Both the position numbers and the translations under genes were made by a program. The notes under the pieces are model-generated. The model made no database searches. It was given only the letters and a program-made list of their open reading frames with translations, and was not told the DNA's origin. From JAPUDQ01 sp964552765 (GTDB lineage Bacteria > Patescibacteriota > Saccharimonadia > Saccharimonadales > Saccharimonadaceae), in contig CAZKIA010000004.1 in the NCBI GenBank assembly GCA_964552765.1, positions 1 to 49,124 of the forward strand: 49,124 bases of DNA, read 5' to 3'. Each line of letters starts with the position of its first letter. Position 1 is the stretch's first letter. Below are positions 30,563-39,077 of the stretch, piece by piece.

Positions 30563-31210
30563 TCAGGCGTCAGGCAGTAGTGTTTTGATACGTCGAGCAA
30601 TGGCTTCGGTCGGCTCAAGTATCGTAGCGCGGCCAGCAGTGATGGTTTCGATAATATCTTGTATCCAGTGGTAGTGTGTACAGCCGAGTACGATGATATC
30701 GGCGCGTTGCTCGAGAGCTTGCGTGATGCGGCGTGAGATGAGGGCTATATTCACCTCATTTTTTTCGATCATTTCAGCCCAATCATGGCAATCTGGCTCA
30801 ATAAATAAGGCATTCTTTCCGAATGTTTGCTTGAGGTAGTGATATCGCGTGCTTGAAAGTGTCGCGGGTGTTGCGCAGACACAGATAACGCCACTTTTTG
30901 TCTGGTTGGCGGCAGTTTTAATCATTGGTTCGATTCCAATGAACACTTGCCTAGGGTAGCGCTTGCGTAGCATTGGTAAGGCGATTGTCGTTGCAGTATT
31001 GCAGGCAATTACAATCACATCGCATTTCGTTGCCAGCAGGGGTTGAATTGCATTATCCACGAGGTGTCTGATCTGCTCGGGCATTTTTGAACCATACGGG
31101 AGATTTTTGCGGTCACTTATACTAATGACTTCGGCGTCTACAAATGTGCGCCTTAGGTCACGAGCGACTGCCTCGCCACCGATTCCGCTATCAAATACTC
31201 CTATCTTCAT
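30563..31210 (-). CDS. murI: Glutamate racemase
   Basis: Interconverts L- and D-glutamate, giving the D-Glu used by the neighbouring murD. The start was set at 31210 (MKIGVFDSGIGGEAVARDLR) because the N terminus must begin close to the DSGIGG motif; an upstream in-frame start at 31249 overlaps the promoter. The two catalytic Cys are present: C70 in IACNTAT and C177 in LGCTHYHW. D7, S8 and the PYG motif (38-40) are in place. At 215 residues it is shorter than the usual 255-280, lacking the C-terminal extension. Confidence 0.93.
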   Translation of the reverse strand: MKIGVFDSGIGGEAVARDLRRTFVDAEVISISDRKNLPYGSKMPEQIRHLVDNAIQPLLATKCDVIVIACNTATTIALPMLRKRYPRQVFIGIEPMIKTAANQTKSGVICVCATPATLSSTRYHYLKQTFGKNALFIEPDCHDWAEMIEKNEVNIALISRRITQALEQRADIIVLGCTHYHWIQDIIETITAGRATILEPTEAIARRIKTLLPDA

Positions 31211-31220
31211 GCTACAAAAT

Positions 31221-31226
31221 AGTATA
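31221..31226 (-). promoter_or_regulatory. -10 box (TATACT) of murI, leaderless
   Basis: TATACT on the minus strand, 10 bases before the ATG at 31210. Confidence 0.5.
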
Positions 31227-31239
31227 CCGTGTCCTCTCC

Positions 31240-31270
31240 CATTTACCATTTATCAAATACCATCTACCAT
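31240..31270 (+). repeat. 7-bp-period repeat upstream of prfB
   Basis: Reads CATTTAC, CATTTAT, CAAATAC, CATCTAC, CAT: four degenerate 7-base units and a bit. It ends 7 bases before the prfB ATG and lies in the murI/prfB control region. Confidence 0.65.
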
Positions 31271-31277
31271 AGTAGGT

Positions 31278-32363
31278 ATGCAACCACTCAAAAAACGCGC
31301 CCATGAGCTGCAATCTGCTGTCATCGCGGCGTACGATCAGCTGACAATTGCCGCTAAGGCTGAAGAATTAGCTCATATCGATGAACAACTGGCCGAGAGT
31401 GATGTCTGGAATAACCTCGAGCGAGCACAAATGCTGAGCAAGCAAGCCGCCACTATGCGAGCCGCCATCGAGCCATGGCAAACGTTGCGATTGCAGGTGA
31501 GTGATATCATTGAGCTGATGGAGATCGGCGATGAGTCGATGATACGTGAATTTACCGAGCAAATGGATGCTCTTGATGCCGAGTTTGCTCGACTAAAAAA
31601 AGATCTATTATTTCGCGGAAAGTATGATGACCATAGTGCTATCGTCAAACTGAGTGCTGGTGTTGGCGGGACAGACGCGCAGGATTGGTGCGAGATGCTA
31701 GAGCGCATGTATCTCAGGTGGGGCGAAAAATCAGGCTTTAAAACAGATCTGATCGAGCGTAGTCCGGGTGAAGAAGCCGGCATCAAATCGGCCACGTATA
31801 GCTTTACGGGGCCGTATGCTTACGGCAAACTGCAGTCAGAGCATGGTGTTCATCGTCTCGTCCGGCTGAGTCCGTTTAATGCTGATAACTTACGACAGAC
31901 CAGCTTTGCACTTGTCGAGATCATGCCAGAGATCGATACTCCCGACGAAGTGGTAATTGATGATCATGACCTCAAAATTGATGTCTATCGGGCGGGTGGC
32001 CACGGTGGTCAGTCGGTCAATACGACTGACAGCGCCGTGCGTATCACCCATATCCCGACAGGTACTGTTGTTGCCATCCAAAACGAGCGTTCACAACTAC
32101 AAAACAAAGAAACTGCCATGAAGATTCTCAGAGGCAAGCTTGCTCAGTTGCAGCTTGAACAGCATGCCGAGACGCTCGCCGACCTACGCGCCGGTGAGTC
32201 AGCTAGCTGGGGCGCCCAAATTCGTAACTACGTGCTCCACCCGTATACCATGGTGAAGGATACTCGTACGAAATATGAAGAGCGCGATGCAAGTGGGGTG
32301 CTAGGTGGTAGGCTCGATGAATTTATCGACGCCTATCTAGAAATGCAGTCAATCAGCGCCTAA
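31278..32363 (+). CDS. prfB: Peptide chain release factor 2
   Basis: Ends translation at UAA and UGA. The start at 31278 (MQPLKKRAHELQSAV) begins the helical domain 1; the longer frame from 31107 runs through murI and is not used. The codon-recognition tripeptide SPF occurs in RLVRLSPFNAD, and the catalytic GGQ in AGGHGGQSVNTTDS. Length 361 is normal. The programmed +1 frameshift with an internal UGA, found in many prfB genes, is absent, so RF2 is not autoregulated that way. There is no clear Shine-Dalgarno; the 7-bp repeat lies just upstream. Confidence 0.95.
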   Translation: MQPLKKRAHELQSAVIAAYDQLTIAAKAEELAHIDEQLAESDVWNNLERAQMLSKQAATMRAAIEPWQTLRLQVSDIIELMEIGDESMIREFTEQMDALDAEFARLKKDLLFRGKYDDHSAIVKLSAGVGGTDAQDWCEMLERMYLRWGEKSGFKTDLIERSPGEEAGIKSATYSFTGPYAYGKLQSEHGVHRLVRLSPFNADNLRQTSFALVEIMPEIDTPDEVVIDDHDLKIDVYRAGGHGGQSVNTTDSAVRITHIPTGTVVAIQNERSQLQNKETAMKILRGKLAQLQLEQHAETLADLRAGESASWGAQIRNYVLHPYTMVKDTRTKYEERDASGVLGGRLDEFIDAYLEMQSISA

Positions 32364-32382
32364 TCTCGGCGTAAGGGAAATG

Positions 32383-33171
32383 TTATCGATAGACACCAAA
32401 ACTAACGATCGCACCAATGATCTGAAACACAACATATATTCCGATGATAATAAAGATAATACTGAGGCCGCTACGTCGTCGTGGTGGTGCAGTGACAGCG
32501 ACGGGCTGACCATCGGGGCCGATGACGGTTTGGACGGGCGGAGCTTTGACGAGTTCAGGGTGTTTCTCGAGATACATTTTGTGCATGATGATGGCGGTTA
32601 GTGTTAGCGTGCCATCAATGATTGCTGCGGCACCGAGGATACGTATGAGGATCTCTGCTATGAGTTTCCAGTCCATGAGCACAAATGTCGACATAAGGAC
32701 GACAACGAGCGCCATAACGACAAAGTTGGCCGTGATAACAGTGTCTGTCGTACTACTATGACCGCGAGCTCGCAACAGTACGTCGGCATGCAAGATGGCA
32801 AATGCAAAGATAAAGTAAATCTGGTAGAACCTCCAGGCAAGGCTGCCATCGATAATTTGCCAGGCATGAAAGACTGACGTAATAAAACTGAAGATGACGA
32901 TACCAAACAGCGCCAGAGCGGTGAGCTTGAGCGAGCCAGCTGGCCGATCAACGCTTTCGTCGTTGTCGTCATAGGCAATGCCGTCAATCTGAGTAAAAGC
33001 CAGACCGGCAAAGGCATGAAGTCCGACAAGTACAACAGTCCAGAGTGCACGAGACAGCACGTCTGACATACCGCCCGCTAGGACGGCAATAACAGCAACG
33101 GTAGCTGCCAAGAATAGACACCCGATCAATGTCTTTAAAAATAGTGATCGTATTTGGGGTAGTGTCATCAA
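32383..33171 (-). CDS. Hypothetical membrane protein, 262 aa
   Basis: About seven hydrophobic segments: residues 12-33, 38-58, 82-103, 110-130, 145-165, 180-195 and a last one at about 238-258. Between the last two lies a Pro-rich cytoplasmic or extracellular loop (ELVKAPPVQTVIGPDGQPVA, then PPRRR). No family recognised. It is divergent from ftsE and convergent with prfB. The start is one of two consecutive ATG codons (33171 or 33168). Confidence 0.75.
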   Translation of the reverse strand: MMTLPQIRSLFLKTLIGCLFLAATVAVIAVLAGGMSDVLSRALWTVVLVGLHAFAGLAFTQIDGIAYDDNDESVDRPAGSLKLTALALFGIVIFSFITSVFHAWQIIDGSLAWRFYQIYFIFAFAILHADVLLRARGHSSTTDTVITANFVVMALVVVLMSTFVLMDWKLIAEILIRILGAAAIIDGTLTLTAIIMHKMYLEKHPELVKAPPVQTVIGPDGQPVAVTAPPRRRSGLSIIFIIIGIYVVFQIIGAIVSFGVYR

Positions 33172-33237
33172 ATGCTCCCTTTTGGTTACGCGTACTGTCT
33201 ATAAGTCTAGTTGATTTATTTAAGCGAGGCAATATTA

Positions 33238-33268
33238 TTGAACAAACACCATTGATATCCTGTATAAT
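33238..33268 (+). promoter_or_regulatory. Promoter of ftsE, near-leaderless
   Basis: TATAAT (33263-33268) lies 10 bases before the ATG at 33279. TTGAAC (33238-33243) with a long 19-base spacer is the best -35 candidate. Confidence 0.5.
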
Positions 33269-33278
33269 GGTTATAGTA

Positions 33279-33965
33279 ATGATCCTATTGGACCGAGTAT
33301 CAAAAGCCTATGGCAAAGACGGTGAACCGGCACTGAGTCGGATTAGCTTGCATATTGAACCAAAAGAATTTGTTATCCTCGTCGGTACTTCAGGAGCGGG
33401 CAAGAGCACGCTTCTCAAACTTCTCACGCGTGAAGAGAAGCCAACTAGTGGCAAAATTGTTGTTGGCGGTATCGACTATGACACCCTCAAAGATAAGCAC
33501 ATTCCATTGTTGCGTCGCAAGATTGGCGTGGTATTTCAGGACTTTAAACTATTGCCGCAGCGGACTGTCTTTGAAAATGTTGCCTTTGCGCTTGAAATTG
33601 CCGGCATGACCAACCGTGAGATTAAGAATACGGTGCCAAAAGTCATTGAGCTTGTCGGTCTCAAGGGTAAAGAAAATAATTACCCCCGAGAACTGTCTGG
33701 TGGTGAACGCCAGCGCGTAGCGATTGCTCGTGCGGTAGTGCGCCAGCCAAAGATTTTGATAGCCGATGAGCCGACCGGAAATCTCGACCCCAAGCACTCC
33801 TGGGATATTGTTCGCTTACTCGAGAAAATTAACCGCTACGGTACGACAGTACTCCTTACCACGCATAATGTTGAGATCGTCAACAAGCTAAAACGACGTG
33901 TTATCACACTTGATCATGGTAAAATCTCTGGTGATCAAGCAGTAGGAAGTTATAGGCAGGGCTAG
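33279..33965 (+). CDS. ftsE: Cell division ATP-binding protein FtsE
   Basis: ATPase of the FtsEX complex, which uses ATP to activate peptidoglycan hydrolases during division and growth. The start at 33279 (MILLDRVSKAYG) is 10 bases after a TATAAT; the long frame opening at 33129 is antisense to the neighbouring gene. Walker A VGTSGAGKSTLLKLL, Q-loop VVFQDFKLLPQRTVFENVAF (a known FtsE hallmark), signature LSGGERQRVAIARA and Walker B ILIADEPTGNLDP are intact. The protein is 228 residues. ftsX follows after 2 bases. Confidence 0.96.
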   Translation: MILLDRVSKAYGKDGEPALSRISLHIEPKEFVILVGTSGAGKSTLLKLLTREEKPTSGKIVVGGIDYDTLKDKHIPLLRRKIGVVFQDFKLLPQRTVFENVAFALEIAGMTNREIKNTVPKVIELVGLKGKENNYPRELSGGERQRVAIARAVVRQPKILIADEPTGNLDPKHSWDIVRLLEKINRYGTTVLLTTHNVEIVNKLKRRVITLDHGKISGDQAVGSYRQG

Positions 33966-33967
33966 TT

Positions 33968-34945
33968 ATGGCAAAGAAATCCGAATCACGAGCAAAACTT
34001 CGCGACAACAAGCGACTTCGCCGATCGTATTTAACGTGGATGCGGATGTTTCGTTATGGTGTCAATAACTTTACGCGTAATGCCTGGCTAACGACGGCGG
34101 CGACAGCTGTGATGACGATCACGCTTCTTATTGTTTTCTCGACCGTCGTGGCTCGTACCATGCTCAGTGATACAGTGACGAGTCTGCGACAAAACATCAA
34201 ACTGGCAATTTTTCTGAAAAGTGACATCAACCCAGCCGATGTTGTGTATTTGCGTGACAAGCTTAAAAATGACAGCAATGTCAAAACCGTTACCTTCGTC
34301 TCGACCGAAGAGGGTCGCAAGATATACCTTGCGCAAAACGTCAATCCTGGTGACAAAGAGCAGCTCGAGACACTTTCTGAGATCACGATTCCGGCTAAGT
34401 TTGATATCACCGTTGAAGACCCAGACAAAGTGACGAGTATCGAGTCATTAATGAAAAACGACAAGACATTTCGTGCTAATCTTTTTGATGAATCGCGCAA
34501 ACTTGATGGCGATAACCGCTCGGCTATCAAGACGATTAGCGGATGGGCGAGTACAGCTGATCAAGTCGGGCTGTTGGCAACAGTTGTTTTCGTAGCTATC
34601 TCGACGTTGATTGTCTTTAATACCATCCGAATGGCGATATTTAACCGCCGCGATGAGATCGAGATGATGAAGCTTATCGGTGCCGACAAGGGATTTATCC
34701 GCGGGCCTTTTGTCGTCGAGGCGATCATGTATGGGTTTTTTGCCGCCATCATCGCAACAGCTCTCGGGTATTTTGGGCTGCTGACATTTCGTAGCCAAAT
34801 TGCAGGGTGGGGGATATCTGTTGATCGTCTTGCTGATAACATGGTACTTTTTGCGCCATTTGTGGCGCTGGCGATGTTGCTACTTGGTGCACTGATCGGT
34901 ATTGTGTCGGCTCGGTTGGCTGTACGACGCTATCTTAAAGTTTGA
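33968..34945 (+). CDS. ftsX: Cell division protein FtsX
   Basis: Membrane partner of FtsE. The layout is typical: a basic cytoplasmic N terminus of about 40 residues, TM1 (about 42-62), an extracellular domain of about 130 residues that should contact the hydrolase, then three C-terminal helices (about 200-220, 250-275, 295-320) with FNRRDEIEMMKLIGADKGFI between the first two, an FtsX signature. Length 325. The next gene codes for an exported coiled-coil CHAP hydrolase, the type of enzyme FtsX activates in streptococci. Confidence 0.95.
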   Translation: MAKKSESRAKLRDNKRLRRSYLTWMRMFRYGVNNFTRNAWLTTAATAVMTITLLIVFSTVVARTMLSDTVTSLRQNIKLAIFLKSDINPADVVYLRDKLKNDSNVKTVTFVSTEEGRKIYLAQNVNPGDKEQLETLSEITIPAKFDITVEDPDKVTSIESLMKNDKTFRANLFDESRKLDGDNRSAIKTISGWASTADQVGLLATVVFVAISTLIVFNTIRMAIFNRRDEIEMMKLIGADKGFIRGPFVVEAIMYGFFAAIIATALGYFGLLTFRSQIAGWGISVDRLADNMVLFAPFVALAMLLLGALIGIVSARLAVRRYLKV

Positions 34946-35015
34946 AAAAGGAAGAATGATAGTATGATACGATTTCGGTCGTTGTTTAGAGGCCATGTGC
35001 GCCACAAAAATAGCA

Positions 35016-35045
35016 TTGACGTAAGCGTAAGCGCTGTGGTATTAT
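35016..35045 (+). promoter_or_regulatory. Promoter of the CHAP hydrolase gene
   Basis: -35 TTGACG (35016-35021), 18-base spacer, -10 TATTAT (35040-35045), then 11 bases to the ATG at 35057. Confidence 0.55.
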
Positions 35046-35056
35046 ATGGAAAACCA

Positions 35057-36184
35057 ATGAAACAAAAACCCACCACACACCGGTTTCGTTCTATGGTTGT
35101 CGGCTCGCTGTTAGTTGCGGGCACAGCCTATCTCGCGCTCGCGGCACCATTTTCTGTCTCGGCTGATCGTTTTGATGATGCCATCAACGGCATCAATAAC
35201 GAGATATCTACTTATCAACAGCAAGCAGCTGATCTCCGAGCACGTGGCGATACGCTACAAAATACTCTCGATGCAATGACGGCCGAAAAGAATGCCTTGC
35301 AGGCACAGATCGACCTTAACCAAGCAAAATTTGATAAGCTATCTGCCGATATCAAGGCTAATGAAGACAAGCTTGAGCGCCAAAAACGTACGCTCAATAA
35401 AACTGTCGCTCAGATTTATGCCAACGGTGACAAGCCGGCTATTGTTGTGCTTGCGAGTAGTAAGAATGTCGGTGAATATGTCTCGGCACAAGATGTCCGT
35501 AACTCCGTCCGTGACCAGATGAAAAACGCCATGGATCAAGTGAAAAAGCTCAAAGCCGAACTCACACGTCAAAAAACCGAAGTCGAACAAGTGCTGGCGG
35601 ATCAAAATAAACAACGAGAAGTCCTCGCCGCCAAAGAAGCCGAACAGGCAAACCTTGTCGCTCAGACTCGAGGTGAAGAAGCCGCGTATCAGAACTTGAT
35701 TGCAACCAAAAACAGCGAAGTTAGCAGTCTTCGCGCTCAGCAGGCCGCCGCAAATGCCGCAGCCGCAAGCACCTACAGTGTAAGTGGTCTTGTCGCTGGC
35801 GTGGGCTGTGGGGGCTATCCGGCAATTTGGTGTAATGCAGGCCAGGATACACTCGTTGATAACTGGGGTATGTATAACCGAGAATGTGTTAGCTATACCG
35901 CATGGAAAGTCGCTTCTACCGGACGCTACATGCCATACTGGGGTGGTCGTGGTAATGCCAACGAGTGGCCATCAAGTGCCGCCGCCAGCGGTATACCTAC
36001 CGGCTCGACACCAGTGGTTGGCTCAGTTGCAATTATGTATGTCGGTTACTACGGTCACGCAATGTATGTCGAGCGTATCAATGGCAACGGTACGATCCAC
36101 GTCAGCCAGTTTAACTGGGGTATTCGTGGTGAGTATAGCGAAATGGACGTCAACCCGTCTGGTCTGACATTCATCTACTTCTAA
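35057..36184 (+). CDS. PcsB-like peptidoglycan hydrolase, coiled coil plus CHAP domain
   Basis: 376 residues from 35057. A signal peptide (about 1-36, ending in FSVSA) is followed by a long coiled coil (about 40-235; NEISTYQQQAADLRARGDTL, KKLKAELTRQKTEVEQVL), an Ala-rich linker and a CHAP domain (about 250-376). Catalytic Cys277 lies in NRECVSYTAW and His334 in YYGHAMYVE. This is the PcsB/CwlO-type layout, in which FtsEX relieves coiled-coil inhibition to open the wall at the septum. An in-frame ATG at 34964 with AAGGAAG upstream would give 407 codons and link translation to ftsX, but it adds a poor N terminus; the promoter supports 35057. Confidence 0.9.
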   Translation: MKQKPTTHRFRSMVVGSLLVAGTAYLALAAPFSVSADRFDDAINGINNEISTYQQQAADLRARGDTLQNTLDAMTAEKNALQAQIDLNQAKFDKLSADIKANEDKLERQKRTLNKTVAQIYANGDKPAIVVLASSKNVGEYVSAQDVRNSVRDQMKNAMDQVKKLKAELTRQKTEVEQVLADQNKQREVLAAKEAEQANLVAQTRGEEAAYQNLIATKNSEVSSLRAQQAAANAAAASTYSVSGLVAGVGCGGYPAIWCNAGQDTLVDNWGMYNRECVSYTAWKVASTGRYMPYWGGRGNANEWPSSAAASGIPTGSTPVVGSVAIMYVGYYGHAMYVERINGNGTIHVSQFNWGIRGEYSEMDVNPSGLTFIYF

Positions 36185-36231
36185 GTATCGATTTTCGTAT
36201 ATTTCTCCTGGCTCAGTATCTATAACTTTGC

Positions 36232-36237
36232 TACAAT
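36232..36237 (+). promoter_or_regulatory. -10 box (TACAAT) of the Ctp protease gene
   Basis: TACAAT is followed by a leader with AGGAGGAA (36253-36260), which fixes the TTG start at 36267. Confidence 0.5.
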
Positions 36238-36266
36238 TAGATATAAGCATTTAGGAGGAATATTTT

Positions 36267-37472
36267 TTGGACACTCATACTTCAGAGCGGTCGGTTGGTC
36301 GCACGCCATCTGTGCGGGGCATTCACATCGCCGTTTTACTTATAGCTGTTACTATAGCATTTGTCGCTGGTACACGCTCAGATACTATCTGGGCAACATT
36401 AACTGGCAAGAAGACTGTCTCGGGGCAGCTCGACCTTTCATCAGCCCAAAGTCTTTACAAGGAGTTAGCAGCCAGCTATGACGGCAAACTCGATACCCAG
36501 AAGCTGATAGACGGGGCTAAGCATGGTATGGTTGATGCAATTGGCGATCCGTATACGGTATATTTCACGGCCGATGAAGCCAAACAATTCCTGAGCGATC
36601 TCGATGGGACATTTGAAGGTATCGGTGCAGAACTTGGCAAAAAGGACGGGGCATTGACTGTTATTAGCACGATCGACAACAGTCCAGCTAAAAAAGGCGG
36701 TGTCCAGAGCGGTGATATCATTGCTCGCGTCAACGATGAAGATACGACGGGCTGGTCAGTCGAACAAGCTGTCAAGAAAATCCGCGGCCAAAAAGACACC
36801 ACTGTCAAACTCACGCTTATCCGTAAGTCCCAAGACAAACCAGTCGAGCTATCTATTGTCCGCGACAAGATCACCGATCCAAGCGTTAAGACAGAAATAA
36901 CAGCTGACAATATCGGTATCATGCGTATTACGCGCTTTGGTCAGACAGATACGACAGAGCTTGCACGTGCCGCTGCTCTTGAATTCAAGGACAAAAAAGT
37001 TCGTGGCATTATCGTTGATCTGCGCGGCAACGGCGGCGGCTACTTACAGTCAGCGCAAGACATTGCGAGCCTCTGGATGAAGGACAAGGTGGTTGTCAGC
37101 GAGCGCACGGGCGGTAAAGTGACCGACACGCTTCGCACGCGTGGTGATGCGCCGTTACAAGGTATACCCACCGTTATTCTTGTAAACGGCGGTAGCGCCA
37201 GTGCCAGTGAAATCCTTGCTGGAGCCTTGCATGATAACGGCGCGGCAAAGTTGGTTGGTGAAAAAACCTTCGGTAAAGGTGTCGTCCAGGATGTCCGTCA
37301 GCTCGATGACGGTGGTAGCCTTAAGGTGACAATCGCTAGCTGGTATACGCCAAATGGCAAAAATATCAGCAAAGAAGGCATCACTCCCGAAACACTTGTG
37401 ACTATGTCAGATGAAGACTACACAGCAAACCGTGACCCACAAAAAGACAAGGCCTTGGAAATCTTGCGGTAA
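36267..37472 (+). CDS. Carboxy-terminal processing peptidase (S41)
   Basis: 401 residues, TTG start chosen because of AGGAGGAA six bases upstream. One membrane anchor lies near the N terminus (about 20-35), so the enzyme faces the outside. A PDZ domain lies at about 115-200 (GIGAELGKKDGALTVISTID, SGDIIARVNDEDT). The S41 core holds VDLRGNGGGYL, the nucleophile Ser312 in NGGSASASEIL and Lys337 in TFGKGVVQ, forming the Ser-Lys dyad with the family spacing of 25. Ctp proteases mature or degrade wall hydrolases and other envelope proteins. Placement after ftsEX and the CHAP hydrolase suggests control of division hydrolases (inference), as with ctpB after ftsEX in Bacillus. Confidence 0.93.
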   Translation: MDTHTSERSVGRTPSVRGIHIAVLLIAVTIAFVAGTRSDTIWATLTGKKTVSGQLDLSSAQSLYKELAASYDGKLDTQKLIDGAKHGMVDAIGDPYTVYFTADEAKQFLSDLDGTFEGIGAELGKKDGALTVISTIDNSPAKKGGVQSGDIIARVNDEDTTGWSVEQAVKKIRGQKDTTVKLTLIRKSQDKPVELSIVRDKITDPSVKTEITADNIGIMRITRFGQTDTTELARAAALEFKDKKVRGIIVDLRGNGGGYLQSAQDIASLWMKDKVVVSERTGGKVTDTLRTRGDAPLQGIPTVILVNGGSASASEILAGALHDNGAAKLVGEKTFGKGVVQDVRQLDDGGSLKVTIASWYTPNGKNISKEGITPETLVTMSDEDYTANRDPQKDKALEILR

Positions 37473-37489
37473 CGATTTACAATAAGCAT

Positions 37490-37867
37490 ATGCAAAAGAA
37501 AAAAATCCTCCTCGTTGAAGACGACACGACTCTGGCCCAGGTATACAAATCTCGCCTGACTCTTGAGGGCTTTGAGGTAGAGCATGTCGCCAATGGCGAG
37601 CTTGCACTCTCGAGCGCCATCGAGTTCCGTCCTGACCTTATCGTACTCGATGCCATGATGCCAAAGATCAATGGGTTTGATGTGCTCGATATTCTTCGCA
37701 ATACTCCCGAGACTGTCAATGTCCGTGTCATTATGCTTACTGCACTTAGCCAGCCTAAGGACAAAGAGCGCGCCGTCTCACTCGGGGCAGATGACTATCT
37801 GGTTAAATCGCAAGTTGTTATTAGTGACGTTGTCGACCGTATCAAGCACCAGCTTGGCATGCAGTAG
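37490..37867 (+). CDS. Single-domain response regulator (CheY-like)
   Basis: 125 residues, receiver domain only. Acidic pocket E10-D11-D12, phospho-acceptor D54 (IVLDAMMPKINGFDVL), Thr in MLTA and Lys in YLVKS are all present. There is no output domain, so it acts by protein contact or phospho-relay. It lies 17 bases after the Ctp gene, probably in the same transcript. No kinase is adjacent; the membrane kinase at 12434-14452 lacks a partner and is one candidate. Confidence 0.93.
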   Translation: MQKKKILLVEDDTTLAQVYKSRLTLEGFEVEHVANGELALSSAIEFRPDLIVLDAMMPKINGFDVLDILRNTPETVNVRVIMLTALSQPKDKERAVSLGADDYLVKSQVVISDVVDRIKHQLGMQ

Positions 37868-37897
37868 TCACTCACCAAGTCTCCATCCATAAGCATA

Positions 37898-37926
37898 TTG
37901 ACAAATAGTCAATTATTTGCTATGAT
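37898..37926 (+). promoter_or_regulatory. Promoter of the 353-aa hypothetical gene
   Basis: -35 TTGACA (37898-37903), 17-base spacer, -10 TATGAT (37921-37926). The stretch ATTGACAAATAG is shared with the promoter at 39442. Confidence 0.65.
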
Positions 37927-37958
37927 GAGCTACATAAGGTACCTCTAAAATAAACACC

Positions 37959-39020
37959 ATGTCAGAACACTTATCACCATTTACTCCTCAAGAAGCCTCA
38001 CTCCGAGGGTTTGATGCACGCGCGGGTGGTATCGAGGGTAGTGTTAATGAAATAGCCCAAAAGAAAGGCCCCGATGGCGAGATTATAAGTATCGTGCAGG
38101 CCTATGATACAGAAGGCAATGAAGTCGGCGCACCACACGAGATCAGTCAAGAATCATTTGATCGCTTTACCATGCAAGACATCGAGAAAGGCCGGGGTGG
38201 GAAATTCAATAAATCCCTGGGTGCTGTTGCCATGAGTGATGCTAAGTGGGCGCGATGGGGTGAGGCCACACCTGTTGATATACCCGAGCCCGATATCGAA
38301 CACCCCATGATACCAGTTAATAATCCGGTTGAGACTTCACGCTCACCAGAGGTCAAAATAGACCCTCGCATGGCCGAGCTGTTTCAGCCCTATACTCGAC
38401 CCGAGACGGCCGAGGCTAACCTAGGTTTTAACAAATACGAAGTCTTATTTGAACAAGACCCTGCACGTGCCGCCGAGATGCAGGCCAAGATTGATGAGGC
38501 AAACAAAGCCAACGAGCCAGTACTCGAGCAACAAAAAGAGTACGATCGACTTGTGACAGAATCATCCAAACACGATGCATTGTTTGAGCTTCACTCGGTG
38601 TTCAACCGCGACCCCGCACTTCGGGCAATTTTTAGTGCACACAATATCGAAAACATTACTGACAACGCCGTGGATATGGTGCGAGAAGATCCCTCACTTC
38701 GCTACGAGATAGGGGCCTACTTTACCAAGAAGCTCGATACACTGCTGAATGAAAATGTCCATGCTTTTGGCCGTCGGCTGTACCTAAATAGCGATAAATC
38801 TCCTGATAGTCGTCGATTCTTGCCTGTGCAAAACATGAAGTCGCGTGAATATGCTGCGTTGCTTGCACTCTCGATGATAGACGGTAGTTTTAACAAAGGT
38901 CGTATCACAAGCACCGATGAGATTGCCAAAAACTCTCGTGGTGAGATGATAGGACAGCACCGCCACGCCGCACAGACACTTCTAGATCAGAATCGTATGT
39001 ACGATGTAAAGCGAGTATAG
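37959..39020 (+). CDS. Hypothetical soluble protein, 353 aa
   Basis: No family recognised. No signal peptide or membrane segment. The first 60 residues are rich in Gly and charged residues (RGFDARAGGIEGSVNEIAQK). A Pro-rich acidic stretch lies at about 105-130 (ATPVDIPEPDIEHPMIPVNN), and the C-terminal 200 residues look mainly helical and acidic. It has a good consensus promoter of its own and a strong terminator, so it is a single-gene unit. The leader is about 25 bases. Confidence 0.75.
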   Translation: MSEHLSPFTPQEASLRGFDARAGGIEGSVNEIAQKKGPDGEIISIVQAYDTEGNEVGAPHEISQESFDRFTMQDIEKGRGGKFNKSLGAVAMSDAKWARWGEATPVDIPEPDIEHPMIPVNNPVETSRSPEVKIDPRMAELFQPYTRPETAEANLGFNKYEVLFEQDPARAAEMQAKIDEANKANEPVLEQQKEYDRLVTESSKHDALFELHSVFNRDPALRAIFSAHNIENITDNAVDMVREDPSLRYEIGAYFTKKLDTLLNENVHAFGRRLYLNSDKSPDSRRFLPVQNMKSREYAALLALSMIDGSFNKGRITSTDEIAKNSRGEMIGQHRHAAQTLLDQNRMYDVKRV

Positions 39021-39034
39021 GATACGACCCAACA

Positions 39035-39062
39035 AAAAAGCGCCTATATATAGGCGCTTTTT
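39035..39062. terminator. Bidirectional terminator between the hypothetical gene and rpmA
   Basis: A perfect palindrome of two 14-base halves (AAAAAGCGCCTATA and its complement) with T runs on both strands; it serves the plus gene and the convergent rpmA. Confidence 0.9.
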
Positions 39063-39077
39063 ATAACGTAGCTGAAA

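Noticed and set aside
30920..30950. GGTTCGATTCC, resembling a tRNA T-loop
   Set aside because: It lies inside murI and no acceptor, D-arm or anticodon stem can be built around it.
31278..31400. Programmed frameshift in prfB
   Set aside because: The frame is open from the start and no internal UGA or slippery site is present.
33129..33278. N-terminal extension of ftsE
   Set aside because: Antisense to the start of the divergent membrane protein gene and upstream of the TATAAT box.
36476..36922. Minus-strand 148-aa frame inside the Ctp gene
   Set aside because: Antisense shadow of the PDZ and S41 region.
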